A DNA stretch of 58,137 bases from Bacillota bacterium (GTDB lineage Bacteria > Bacillota > Clostridia > Christensenellales > Aristaeellaceae), in contig JAEWSC010000072.1 of assembly GCA_023398575.1 (NCBI GenBank), positions 1 through 58,137 on the forward strand, in the 5' to 3' direction. Below, in pieces: positions 8,502 through 17,205 of the stretch. Position 1 is the first letter of the stretch; every line of letters starts with the position of its first letter. Under the pieces are notes generated by a model, which searched no databases, was not told where the DNA came from, and worked only from the letters and a program-made list of their open reading frames with translations. A program made the position numbers and the translations under genes.

Positions 8502-9837
8502 TGCCCTGCCTGTATTCCATAGGGGTTTTCCCATAAAGGCGCTTGAAGTGCACCAGAAACAGCTTATACTGTGTATAGCCTACCGAATCCGCGATTCTAT
8601 GAACCGGCTGGGTTGATGAAAGCATCAGCTCAGCCGCTTTTTGCACTCTATAATCACTCAAATATTCTCGGAATCCCATTCCCGTCTCCTCACGAAAAAC
8701 CCGGCCGAGATACGTAGCGTTGTATCCCAATGCCGCCGCCACATTTTCCAGCGTTAGCTTATTATGATGAAACTCCTTCAGATACGTTTTCACCTGGTCG
8801 CTGATCCGGCTGACCACAGGCGTCAGAAGCCGTATCACAGCTTTTCCAAGCGTCAGAATATCCTGCTCGGGTTCCTTCATTAGCACATTCAGCTTATCAG
8901 GCTCCTTTTCCAATTGACGAACGCACAGATGATAAAATAAATCATATGCCCGTGATGCAAATTCGCTGCCCCTAAGCTGGCAGAATGTATGCAGCGCTTT
9001 CGCTTTACTTTCAAAAGCATCATGCTGCAAATAAGATACTGCTTGCGCCAGCTCCTGCACTCTGAGAAACAACTCATCTCCACAATCGTCTAAATGTCCA
9101 CATATCCGGCGGTACTCAAGCAGCATCTGTTCTGCTGATTCCGTTTCACATCCTGATATATATTCCCTGGCCATGCCCGCCATGACTTTCATCAAATCTT
9201 GGATGGGGGTAGAATGTATACCATTCTGCGCAAATAACACAAGCCATTCCCTTCCGTCAATGATATGGGTCGTTGCACGGATGCCTGCTGCGGAAAAGAA
9301 ATCCAAAATTCCACTCACTTTTTCATATGGCAAGGGCATGCCCCAGGTAAAAATTCTCCAGGCACCAGTTGGCAGTAAAACGGCCTTTTGTGTCTGCCCC
9401 ATCAGCAATGCCGCTACATCCTGTTGATAGGCCGCCATGGGCAAACGTCGTTTCAATTCTTTGTCAATCAGCTGCTTTCGGACATGCTCCAATACTTCCG
9501 ATGCTTCCTTCGCATCGATAGGTTTTATTAGATAGCCTGCCACTGAAAAATGCATGGCCTGCTGCGCATATTCAAAATCACTGTATCCACTGACTACTAA
9601 AAAGGCGCCGTCATATCCCCTTTCTCTGGCGGCTGCCATTAGTTGAAGTCCATTCATGTTCCGCATGTTAATATCTGTGACAATTAAATCTGGCCTGGCT
9701 GCCGGCAGCGCATCCAGAGCCATTTGTCCGCTGTCGCAGGCAGCGCAAACAGAAAAGCCTTCTTTTGCCCAATCTATCATCAGCTGAAGACCTTCTAGCG
9801 CCAACGGTTCGTCATCTACCAGCATCACACGAAGCAT
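8491..9837 (-). CDS. YesN-type response regulator, AraC DNA-binding
   Basis: 448 residues: an N-terminal receiver domain (acidic VDDEP start, phosphoacceptor Asp in LIVTDINMRN, switch Lys in YLIKPID), a middle linker region, and a C-terminal AraC helix-turn-helix pair (NKLTLENVAAALGYNATYL and the second helix around HRIADSVGYTQYKLFLVHF). The usual proline after the phospho-Asp (DxxMP) is Arg here. It is the last gene of a RR-HK-RR operon, three bases after the kinase stop. It most likely activates the convergent transporter at 4845-8501; this is inferred from position. Confidence 0.9.
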   Translation of the reverse strand: MLRVMLVDDEPLALEGLQLMIDWAKEGFSVCAACDSGQMALDALPAARPDLIVTDINMRNMNGLQLMAAARERGYDGAFLVVSGYSDFEYAQQAMHFSVAGYLIKPIDAKEASEVLEHVRKQLIDKELKRRLPMAAYQQDVAALLMGQTQKAVLLPTGAWRIFTWGMPLPYEKVSGILDFFSAAGIRATTHIIDGREWLVLFAQNGIHSTPIQDLMKVMAGMAREYISGCETESAEQMLLEYRRICGHLDDCGDELFLRVQELAQAVSYLQHDAFESKAKALHTFCQLRGSEFASRAYDLFYHLCVRQLEKEPDKLNVLMKEPEQDILTLGKAVIRLLTPVVSRISDQVKTYLKEFHHNKLTLENVAAALGYNATYLGRVFREETGMGFREYLSDYRVQKAAELMLSSTQPVHRIADSVGYTQYKLFLVHFKRLYGKTPMEYRQGINP

Positions 9838-9840
9838 GGT

Positions 9841-11574
9841 TTACGCCCCCTTCATCGGCAAACGAATACTGACGATCATCCCACGTTCCTGCGCATTTTG
9901 AAGCGTCAGCCTCACCGTATCGCCATAGTGCAGTTTTAATCTTCGGTAAATGTTCTGCAAGCCTACACTGCCTTTCATATCCTCTGGCTCCGCAATCTGC
10001 CGCTGCAGGTCGTATAAGCGGCTGGGCTTGATACCAACACCATTGTCGCTTACCTCAACACATAGCATGCCATCCTCCACCTTGGCTGCAATGCACACTA
10101 CACCTTGACCGCTCACATGCTGTATTCCATGCTTACAGGCGTTTTCCACCAACCCCTGTACGCTCATCACAGGCACCAAAGCATTAAGTGCCTCATCGCT
10201 TACATCAAACTCGTAACGCAGCTTGTCGCCAAAACGGAACTGTTCTATTTTCAATACCATACGAACGAAATCCAATTCTTCCCTAAGCGGCAGAATGTCC
10301 CGCGATGTATCCACCATCCGGCGAAGGATTTTTGACAAGGGCGTAATGATTTCTACCAATTCCGAATAGCCGTTGCGCACACACAACACCAGAATCGCAT
10401 TTAGGGTATTGAACAAAAAATGCGGATCAATCTGCGCTTGCAGATACTTGAGTTCCGCGCGCACATTCTCCAGCTCCAAGCTTTTTTGATGCAGCTGTAA
10501 CACGTATATGTCATGAATCAGCTGCTTGAGCCGCTCACCCATAGCATTAAAGTGCTCCATCAAATCACCGATTTCATCCTTGCCCATTTCTTTGGTTATG
10601 GGCGAAAAATGCTCTGCCGTGATGCTATCCATATGCCGAAGAAGACGCTGGCTGCGAATGGCGATTGATCTTGAAAATAATAGTGATAGAATAGCGGCGA
10701 ACAGAGAACATACTGCCCCCAACAATAAGCCAACCCAGATAGCATTACGTATGCTTCTCTCCATCGGCCCTTTATTGATATTGGCTACTAACGTCCATCC
10801 CTTCATGGCCGTGCTTTCCCCAAACGCACGGGTCAGTTCCGCCTTCGCCGGCGGCATGGTAAACCGCCTAGCCACCATGCTATCGGTCATGCTTCCCGGG
10901 TAGCTTATGGCAGAACCATCCGGTGCTAGCAAATAAACGGACAGATACGCGTTTTCTTGCTCCACCGCACGGTGTATGGGTTCCATATTCATATCCTGCT
11001 TCAATATCTGTGTATATTGGTTTGCATTGCTCATGCTCCGCAATATGCTCAATTGCAACCTGGCCCCTGATGCCTGGGTCTGCCGGACGTATACCACCAT
11101 AACAGGCGACTGTGTAATGGAATGATCATACCATTCTTCTGCCATCACCGCCGGCGTAATACGCGGGCAATAGCCGCCATCAAACATAGTAGGATTATCT
11201 GTATATATCGAAATGCCAGTAATCTGTTCCACATATGCAAACAAATAGCGGTTCATGATGGGCCGAAGTTCCAGGTAATAGGCCGCATAATATCTTTGTG
11301 GAGAAGCATAGCGCCTGTTCATCAGCATCCCCAATTGCGCATCGGAGGAAACAGCATTACTTAATGCCACCGACTGAGAAAACTGCGTTTCCAATGTAGT
11401 ATACACTCTGTCCAGGGATTGAACGGCGTTTTGATATTCCCGCTGCCGGATTTCTGATGTCACGTTTGTCAAAACATAAATCAAAAGCGCTACAATTGGC
11501 AGCAGTACACCCAGCAGATATAGCAGTATAAACTTGCTCCGGATGGGTAAATCATTGATGCGAAAACGCCTCAA
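9841..11574 (-). CDS. YesM-type sensor histidine kinase
   Basis: 577 residues with membrane helices at about 14-37 and 279-301 enclosing an extracellular sensor domain, a HAMP domain (about 300-352), the His_kinase segment with phosphoacceptor His385 in QIDPHFLFNTLN, and a GHKL ATPase domain with an N-box (ENACKHGI) and DNGVGI. This is the class that senses carbohydrates or peptides outside Gram-positive cells and phosphorylates AraC-type regulators. Its start overlaps the upstream regulator stop by four bases (ATGA). A direct ligand is not evident. Confidence 0.92.
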   Translation of the reverse strand: MRRFRINDLPIRSKFILLYLLGVLLPIVALLIYVLTNVTSEIRQREYQNAVQSLDRVYTTLETQFSQSVALSNAVSSDAQLGMLMNRRYASPQRYYAAYYLELRPIMNRYLFAYVEQITGISIYTDNPTMFDGGYCPRITPAVMAEEWYDHSITQSPVMVVYVRQTQASGARLQLSILRSMSNANQYTQILKQDMNMEPIHRAVEQENAYLSVYLLAPDGSAISYPGSMTDSMVARRFTMPPAKAELTRAFGESTAMKGWTLVANINKGPMERSIRNAIWVGLLLGAVCSLFAAILSLLFSRSIAIRSQRLLRHMDSITAEHFSPITKEMGKDEIGDLMEHFNAMGERLKQLIHDIYVLQLHQKSLELENVRAELKYLQAQIDPHFLFNTLNAILVLCVRNGYSELVEIITPLSKILRRMVDTSRDILPLREELDFVRMVLKIEQFRFGDKLRYEFDVSDEALNALVPVMSVQGLVENACKHGIQHVSGQGVVCIAAKVEDGMLCVEVSDNGVGIKPSRLYDLQRQIAEPEDMKGSVGLQNIYRRLKLHYGDTVRLTLQNAQERGMIVSIRLPMKGA

Positions 11575-13076
11575 CCGCCTTCCTCCCTTCCACCGGAAAA
11601 CCCTCGATATGCATTGGGACTCATGGCCATTCGTGCGCGAAATTGCCGGGAGAAATAATCTACATCACGGAATCCAACGGAGTAGGCAATTTCACTCACC
11701 GGTCGTGCTGTCTGCCGAAGCAACCGGCATGCATGGTTTACACGTGTATCCAGCAAAAGCGTGTGAAAGGTCTTTTTCGTTGTTCGAAGAATCAACTGGC
11801 CCAGATAAGCTGGATTTAAATGCAGCTCTGCCGCAATACCGCCAATAGAAAGTGCCTTGTCATATTCCCTTTCCATTGTATCTAATACGGCACGTACAGG
11901 CACAGGGTATATATCATGATCCTCACTCTCTGATTTTATTCCATAAATGGCATCACAAAAAGCATTAATCCACGCATCGCGGTCCAGGGTCTGTTCGCTC
12001 CAAAAAGCTCGCAATCTCTGCGTTTCCTTAAGCGGCTGTCCAATTTCAGACCAGCCTATCAAAAGCAGAGACTCCATTGTTTTTGCCATATAGCGCAGCG
12101 AAAACAAGGATGGCTGCTGTTCTTTGACAAGTGTACGCAGCCGGTTCAACTCGTCCGTCAGTTCTTCCTTCTTGCCTTTTTGCAATGTCTCCGCCAGCGC
12201 GGACGGCGAGACCCGTGCCATCCATTGGGAGACAGAAACGTCTATTGGTTTGTAAACACGCAAATTATCATGATGCTCAAATAAAACGCCCATGGCGTCC
12301 AGCGCTTCGCCAAGGCTGCGCCCAAACCCTGCAGTACCCCTGCTCACAGTTCCTACACTAATTAGAACCTTAATCCCCAAGCTTTGCTCCAGCAGCTTGT
12401 GTAGTGCCTCCAGCTTATCAAAATCTCTGTCAAATTGTTTGAAGCAAAGGCCGCATTGATTCGCTGATAAAAGAAAAAGTACGGCACCACAGTTGGCAAT
12501 CATCAAAAGAGCACCTTCTGGCAGTGCCTTTTGCTCAAGCGTGATCACAGCACAATAGCAGGGGTCGCCTTTTTTTATATCCAGCAGCACCCCGGCCCTG
12601 AGCAAACTTTCATCTCCGGTATCCCCATTGGCGATGCGGCGCATCACGTGATCCCGCAAAATTGGCATGCGTTCCCCTTCCGCCTGATCCTTCATGGCAC
12701 GGGCGTCCAGTTCTTTCTTTACCGCTGCCAGTGTTTTATGCACTTCATCTCTATCGATGGGTTTTACCAAATAGCCAAAGGCTTGTGACCGGATGGCAGA
12801 TTGTGCAAATGCAAAATCTCTATATCCGCTGTAAAACAGGATGATGGTTTGAGGGTGATAATGGTGCACAATTCCTGCAAGATCCGTACCTAGCATACCC
12901 GGCATACGTACATCGGTGATTAAAAGATGCGGTTTGAAAGCATCCATCAGATGCAATGCTTCCTGCCCGTTGGATGCTTCTCCGCACACGCTGAAGCCAT
13001 GCTTTTCCCAATCAATCATCAGGCGCATGCCTTCCAGCATGAACGGCTCATCATCCACAATTACAACACGGTACAA
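11571..13076 (-). CDS. YesN-type response regulator, AraC DNA-binding
   Basis: 501 residues from the TTG start: receiver domain (VVIVDDEPFML, phospho-Asp in LLITDVRMPGM, Lys in YLVKPID), a middle region, and C-terminal AraC helices (LSIGGIAAELHLNPAYLGQL, PVSEIAYSVGFRDVDYFSRQ). The TTG at 13076 is chosen because GGAGGG ends 8 bases before it and the receiver domain begins at once; an ATG at 13115 would add 13 basic residues and lies only about 10 bases from the predicted transcription start. It shares the block LMIDWxKxGFSVC with the regulator at 8491, so the two are probably a duplicated pair flanking one kinase. Confidence 0.88.
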   Translation of the reverse strand: MYRVVIVDDEPFMLEGMRLMIDWEKHGFSVCGEASNGQEALHLMDAFKPHLLITDVRMPGMLGTDLAGIVHHYHPQTIILFYSGYRDFAFAQSAIRSQAFGYLVKPIDRDEVHKTLAAVKKELDARAMKDQAEGERMPILRDHVMRRIANGDTGDESLLRAGVLLDIKKGDPCYCAVITLEQKALPEGALLMIANCGAVLFLLSANQCGLCFKQFDRDFDKLEALHKLLEQSLGIKVLISVGTVSRGTAGFGRSLGEALDAMGVLFEHHDNLRVYKPIDVSVSQWMARVSPSALAETLQKGKKEELTDELNRLRTLVKEQQPSLFSLRYMAKTMESLLLIGWSEIGQPLKETQRLRAFWSEQTLDRDAWINAFCDAIYGIKSESEDHDIYPVPVRAVLDTMEREYDKALSIGGIAAELHLNPAYLGQLILRTTKKTFHTLLLDTRVNHACRLLRQTARPVSEIAYSVGFRDVDYFSRQFRARMAMSPNAYRGFSGGREEGG

Positions 13077-13131
13077 AGCAATTACCCTCCGTTTCCTATG
13101 GAAACGCAAAAACACAAATTATATATTTGAT

Positions 13132-13160
13132 ATTATACAATTTCGAAACCGTTTTTGCAA
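13132..13160 (-). promoter_or_regulatory. Sigma-A promoter of the YesN-YesM-YesN operon
   Basis: On the minus strand TTGCAA (13155-13160), a 17-base spacer and a perfect TATAAT (13132-13137). The spacer holds ACGGTTTCGAAA, similar to the CGTTTTCG/AAACC motifs repeated at 35.9-36.25 kb, and a perfect GTTTCC-TAT-GGAAAC inverted repeat lies at 13091-13105 in the leader. Repressor binding is plausible but unproven. Confidence 0.75.
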
Positions 13161-13234
13161 GAAATGGCACAATGATTACTGTGATCCGTCTGTTGATTAT
13201 ACATAACCTGCCCGATCAGAAGGATGTTATATAT

Positions 13235-13261
13235 AAAAACCTCCCCCAAAAGTAGGGGAGG
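13235..13261 (-). terminator. Rho-independent terminator of the VWA lipoprotein operon
   Basis: Stem 13240-13246/13255-13261 (CCTCCCC/GGGGAGG) followed on the minus strand by five T (13239-13235). It lies 31 bases beyond the lipoprotein stop. Confidence 0.88.
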
Positions 13262-13292
13262 ATAGATTTGCAATGTATAGGCCATCTGTGTG

Positions 13293-14963
13293 CTATATTT
13301 GCGAATTGAAAATATTGCGCAGGTTATACACCACGTTCGATTCGTCTGCCTTTGTGCTGGAGGCCTCGTTGATATTGCTCAGTGCGGTTAAGCCTGTCAT
13401 ATCAGCCTGGCTGCCGTAGCCGATGGTATGAATCGGAATGGACAATCCCTGAACAACAGGTGTGATTTTCTCAATCTCATAGCCTCTGTTCTGTACGCCA
13501 TCGGAAAGAACGAACAGCATCAATTTAGCATTGGGCATTTCCGCCTTTTTATCCAGCAGCATCTTTACCCCCTGAAGCACCGCGTCATAGGTGGCTGTAC
13601 CTCCGCCGGCAGATAAATCTCGCACGGCGCCATTGAAGTAGGCCTTTTGCTTGCCTGAAAACTCTGCGATAGGCAGGTTGATATACACGCTGTCTGAATA
13701 GCTGACAAGGCCAATGAAGTTGCCTTCACCAATATACTTTGCGGCATTGAGCAAGGAGTTTTTCAACTCTTTGATCGGTGTCCCATCCATACTGCCGGAA
13801 ATATCGGCCACGAAGACAGCCACTACAGGTTGGCCACCGTCCTTGTTTTCCTTCCATACCTTTTGCGCGGCAAAGAGCTGTGTACCTTTCAAATGTAAAG
13901 CCTGATCCTTGTAATCGTCCAGTGCGTTAAAGCCGTAACGATTTGCTTCCTTCTGGGCGTCAGGCGCAAGGCAATAGTCTGTGAACATTTTCAATGCCGC
14001 CATTTGATCATCAGTGATTCCACCCATGGCATATACCGGGCTGTCGTGCCGCACGCCAAAGGGGGTAAAAATATAATCGCTAAGCGTGGGCTCGATGGTA
14101 TAGGCTTGATACTCCATGATCATTGCGTCCAGAATGCCCTTCTTGGCACTCTCCCGCATTTGAGCCGTTGTATATGCTACAGGCGGAACCTGCTTTTGAA
14201 AAGCTTGCAGTTTCTCTATTGCTGCCTGGCTTAAAGGATCGCTGGGGTCAAAAGCCTGCAGCATTGCAGTGAGTATGTTCAAGCCTGTGCTGCTGGCATA
14301 GGGGTTTGTATAGCCCAGCAGTAATTTCCCCTCCAGTACAGCGTTCAGAATTTTATCAAGTGTCACTTCACCGTTTTCTTTGATAAAATCGTTGTACGCC
14401 TTTTTACTCATCAAAATACCTGCCGTATTGCCCGCGATTCGCTTTTCCACCACTTCATAAGGAATCCCGCGGGATGCCATCATCTCCGCCCACAGCTCAT
14501 TCGTCGGCGAAAAAGCAGCTGGGATGTACTTGCCTGTGGTAATATACTCAGTCGCCAGACCGGAGGCGATGGGGCGTATGGATATTGAAACTGTCTTACC
14601 ATTGTAGGCAAGGCCTGCTTTGTTGAACTTTTCGGCAATCAGATTCATCCATCCATCCATCCCCGAACCGGCCTTTTCAGTCGACGCCACAATCTCCACA
14701 TCAATAGCGCCTTTTCCACGCACGCTCAGGGGATAGTTGGAAATCTCCGGCAGTTCGTCCTTGGCATCGGTAAGCTCCGTATCGCTGATATCCAGCCGGG
14801 TCGGAAGCTCGCTGACACTCACCTTGGTCAAAAGTGCCTTCAGCGTATCTTGCGCTTGTTCTGCCGTCAAGCTGTTGCTTTGGGTAGTGCTTGTCCCCCC
14901 GCAGCCAGATAAAAGTGCTGCTGCCAGCACCAGCGCCGCTATGATGGAAAATCGTTTCTTCAC
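13293..14963 (-). CDS. Lipoprotein with solute-binding-like region and VWA domain
   Basis: 556 residues. The GTG at 14963 is chosen because AAGGAGG lies 8 bases upstream and a lipoprotein signal follows (LLSGC, Cys21). Residues about 85-365 resemble a periplasmic-binding-protein fold (segments such as EYITTGKYIPAAFSPTNELW and AMGGITDDQMAALKMFTDY). Residues about 380-550 are a von Willebrand A domain with a complete metal site: Asp387-x-Ser389-x-Ser391, Thr456 and Asp488. It therefore combines a possible ligand-binding module with a metal-dependent adhesion module on the outer face of the membrane. It is cotranscribed with the gene at 14977, whose stop overlaps its ribosome-binding site. Ligand and process are unknown. 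Confidence 0.85.
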   Translation of the reverse strand: MKKRFSIIAALVLAAALLSGCGGTSTTQSNSLTAEQAQDTLKALLTKVSVSELPTRLDISDTELTDAKDELPEISNYPLSVRGKGAIDVEIVASTEKAGSGMDGWMNLIAEKFNKAGLAYNGKTVSISIRPIASGLATEYITTGKYIPAAFSPTNELWAEMMASRGIPYEVVEKRIAGNTAGILMSKKAYNDFIKENGEVTLDKILNAVLEGKLLLGYTNPYASSTGLNILTAMLQAFDPSDPLSQAAIEKLQAFQKQVPPVAYTTAQMRESAKKGILDAMIMEYQAYTIEPTLSDYIFTPFGVRHDSPVYAMGGITDDQMAALKMFTDYCLAPDAQKEANRYGFNALDDYKDQALHLKGTQLFAAQKVWKENKDGGQPVVAVFVADISGSMDGTPIKELKNSLLNAAKYIGEGNFIGLVSYSDSVYINLPIAEFSGKQKAYFNGAVRDLSAGGGTATYDAVLQGVKMLLDKKAEMPNAKLMLFVLSDGVQNRGYEIEKITPVVQGLSIPIHTIGYGSQADMTGLTALSNINEASSTKADESNVVYNLRNIFNSQI

Positions 14964-14976
14964 CCTATTGTCCTCC

Positions 14977-15723
14977 TTATTTGATCTCCAACTTGATGCC
15001 GTCATTGTATAAGGACCTTATGACATCCGTCATGATTTGCAAATCCATGGTTTCCAGCCCGGCCTTCTTTTCTTCCACATACCGCACAGTTTCCCCCAGC
15101 AGCTTTTCGCATCGGTTCAACACATCCTCGTTTTCCGTCAGAAAAGCTTGCATATACCTTGCGTGTTCAGTGTATACCTCTTCCTTACGCCGTGCGTTCT
15201 CCTCTTGCGGATCGCATAAAAGGGCCCTATTCAAAACCAATATCAACTTGCGGCAGATTGTTTGCTCAGCGTCACCCAGCGCATTGGCTGCCTCGCTGAG
15301 CAGTGATATATCGTTGCGCTCCAATATTTCACTCATTTTTTCTTTCTTGCGGGTGATGTTCTCCAACTGATCCAAGCCCTGCTGCAATAGCTGCATGAGC
15401 TGCGGCCGCTCTGAAATAAAGTGTGTTAGCTCATTGCGAATATCCTCCGGGTTTTGCAGCTTGTCCTGCGCAAAGGTAAGCTTAATAGGCATGGCCTTTT
15501 CCCGCCGCCTATGTCTATGCCACGCGCTAAAAAGAAACAGGTCAGCAAGCACGCTTATCGCTGCCCAGAGCAGCCAACACGCCATGATGAGTTTATCTGC
15601 ATCTACAATCCCCAGGCGGATGATCCACTCTGTACGGTCAATCTGAAGCAACCAAACCAAGCCGGTCAATTCAACCACCAGCAACAAGATCCAGCCCGCT
15701 GTCCACCGCCTGCTTTTTTGCAT
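14977..15723 (-). CDS. Membrane protein with coiled-coil tail, function unknown
   Basis: 248 residues from the ATG preceded by GGAGG, used in place of longer in-frame starts. Two membrane helices (about 10-30 and 45-70) are followed by a long charged, helical, partly coiled-coil cytoplasmic region (ISERPQLMQLLQQGLDQLEN, EKMSEILERNDISLLSEAAN). I do not recognise the family. It is the first gene of a two-gene operon with the VWA lipoprotein and is likely its membrane or cytoplasmic partner. Similar pairs near tellurite-resistance-like genes are known, but nothing here proves that role. Confidence 0.72.
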   Translation of the reverse strand: MQKSRRWTAGWILLLVVELTGLVWLLQIDRTEWIIRLGIVDADKLIMACWLLWAAISVLADLFLFSAWHRHRRREKAMPIKLTFAQDKLQNPEDIRNELTHFISERPQLMQLLQQGLDQLENITRKKEKMSEILERNDISLLSEAANALGDAEQTICRKLILVLNRALLCDPQEENARRKEEVYTEHARYMQAFLTENEDVLNRCEKLLGETVRYVEEKKAGLETMDLQIMTDVIRSLYNDGIKLEIK

Positions 15724-15759
15724 CCGCCTTTTCCTCCGCCAGCATGTAATTCTCTTGCC

Positions 15760-15788
15760 ATTATACCATTGTTCGCCATAAACCCCAA
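15760..15788 (-). promoter_or_regulatory. Sigma-A promoter of the VWA lipoprotein operon
   Basis: On the minus strand TTGGGG (15783-15788), 17 bases and a perfect TATAAT (15760-15765), about 37 bases before the start codon at 15723. Confidence 0.75.
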
Positions 15789-16074
15789 CAATTATTGCCT
15801 GCTTCAACTGCAACATTTTATAGCAGCACCATAAATATGTGCTAAAGGATTTTGGCAGGCCAATGACATTGGATGCCTGAGAACACCCCCACAATTTGTA
15901 TCATATACCACTTTGCGTTAAAAGGTGATACCTTCTCTTCAAAAGGTGCGATTTCGCGTTCAAACCCCGCATTACACCGCAGTTAAGCAATCAATATCAC
16001 TAGCTGCGCACTACTCACCATTCTCTTTTTAATCCCATAAGTTATAGAGAAGCACAACGAAAGGTGGCTAATAT
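15789..16074. other. Intergenic region, divergent promoters
   Basis: No gene is supported. The stretch 15915-15965 has two short repeats of AAAAGGTG (about 15919 and 15942) and two GCGTT motifs. AAAGGTGG just before 16075 is the ribosome-binding site of the patatin gene. No convincing promoter for that gene was found. Confidence 0.4.
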
Positions 16075-17073
16075 ATGGTTTCTATCCTATCCATCGATGG
16101 TGGGGGTATCAGGGGAATCATCCCGGCAACATATCTCACTGCAATTGAAACCCGGACCGGCAAGCCCATATGCGAACTGTTTGACATTATCGCCGGTACA
16201 TCGACAGGTGGTATCCTTGCTGCCTCGCTTACCGTACCAAATAAACGCGGGAAGCCGGAATATTCAGCCGGGCAGATAAAAGCGGCGTATTTCGAGCACG
16301 GTGGCGCAGTCTTCCACCGAAGTCTTATACGCAAAGTAATTACAGTTGGCGGCCTTGCAAGGCCCCTCTACTCGCCTCGCATGCTGGATAAAATGCTCGA
16401 TACATATTTAGGTGATGCACGTTTGCATGAAACGCTTACAGAAATACTTGTCACAGCATATGACATGACAAGTGATACACCTTGGTTTTTTAAGACATCG
16501 TTTGCCAAGGATCATAAACAGCCCGCAAACGACCCGCTGCTAACGCAGGTCGTCCGCGCGACAACCGCGGCGCCAACCTACTTTCCGCCGCTTTCCATGG
16601 AAGGTCATTGCATGATTGACGGCGGCGTATTTGCGTCCAATCCCGCACTATGCGCCTATGCACAGGGACGTGTTATGTATCCCAATGAGGAGGATTATTT
16701 GGTTGTATCCCTCGGCACAGGATTGCAGGTGCAGTCACGGCTTTGCTCCGAAGTCAGGAACTGGGGTATATTGCAATGGGCCGCACCAATTAGCGGCGTC
16801 ATGCTGAACTCATCCAATGCAACGGTTAATTATCAGATGAACGCTTTGGCTGGCATCAAAAATTATGAGCGTTTCCAGGTGCCCTTGCCAGAAAACGCCA
16901 CCGGCATGGATGATGCCAGCATGGAGAACATGCTTATGCTGGATGCCATAGCGCAAAAGGGTGTAGCAGATGATTCGCAAAGGATTGACCGGGTTTGCCG
17001 TGAATTGACAAAAAGGAAATCAAAGGGTCTGACATTCAAATCGTTTCAGGCAGCAAAAACACTTCTCGCATAA
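16075..17073 (+). CDS. Patatin-like phospholipase
   Basis: 332 residues with the patatin Ser-Asp dyad: oxyanion loop DGGGIRG (residues 8-14), nucleophile Ser43 in GTSTG and catalytic Asp182 in IDGGVFASNP. The family hydrolyses acyl ester bonds of membrane lipids. The protein has no signal peptide. It is a single-gene unit facing the diguanylate cyclase gene. Patatins can be CBASS effectors (CapV), but no cyclic-nucleotide synthase or other defence gene is adjacent, so a lipid-metabolic role is equally likely. Confidence 0.88.
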   Translation: MVSILSIDGGGIRGIIPATYLTAIETRTGKPICELFDIIAGTSTGGILAASLTVPNKRGKPEYSAGQIKAAYFEHGGAVFHRSLIRKVITVGGLARPLYSPRMLDKMLDTYLGDARLHETLTEILVTAYDMTSDTPWFFKTSFAKDHKQPANDPLLTQVVRATTAAPTYFPPLSMEGHCMIDGGVFASNPALCAYAQGRVMYPNEEDYLVVSLGTGLQVQSRLCSEVRNWGILQWAAPISGVMLNSSNATVNYQMNALAGIKNYERFQVPLPENATGMDDASMENMLMLDAIAQKGVADDSQRIDRVCRELTKRKSKGLTFKSFQAAKTLLA

Positions 17074-17144
17074 ATTCATGATTCAAGGCTAGCCCCATCT
17101 TGCTATTTTTCAGGCTGTCTTTATCCTACAAAACATTGCGTTAA

Positions 17145-17185
17145 AAACCGCAACGCCCGCCTTGGGGCAAGGTAGGTTGCGGTTT
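17145..17185. terminator. Bidirectional terminator between convergent genes
   Basis: A 10-pair outer stem (17145-17154/17176-17185) encloses a second small hairpin (GCCTTG/CAAGG). It is T-rich on both sides (TTTCTCTTTT to the right, TTTTTAAC on the minus strand) and serves the patatin gene and the GGDEF gene. Confidence 0.82.
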
Positions 17186-17205
17186 CTCTTTTGGCATTTT
17201 TTGCG

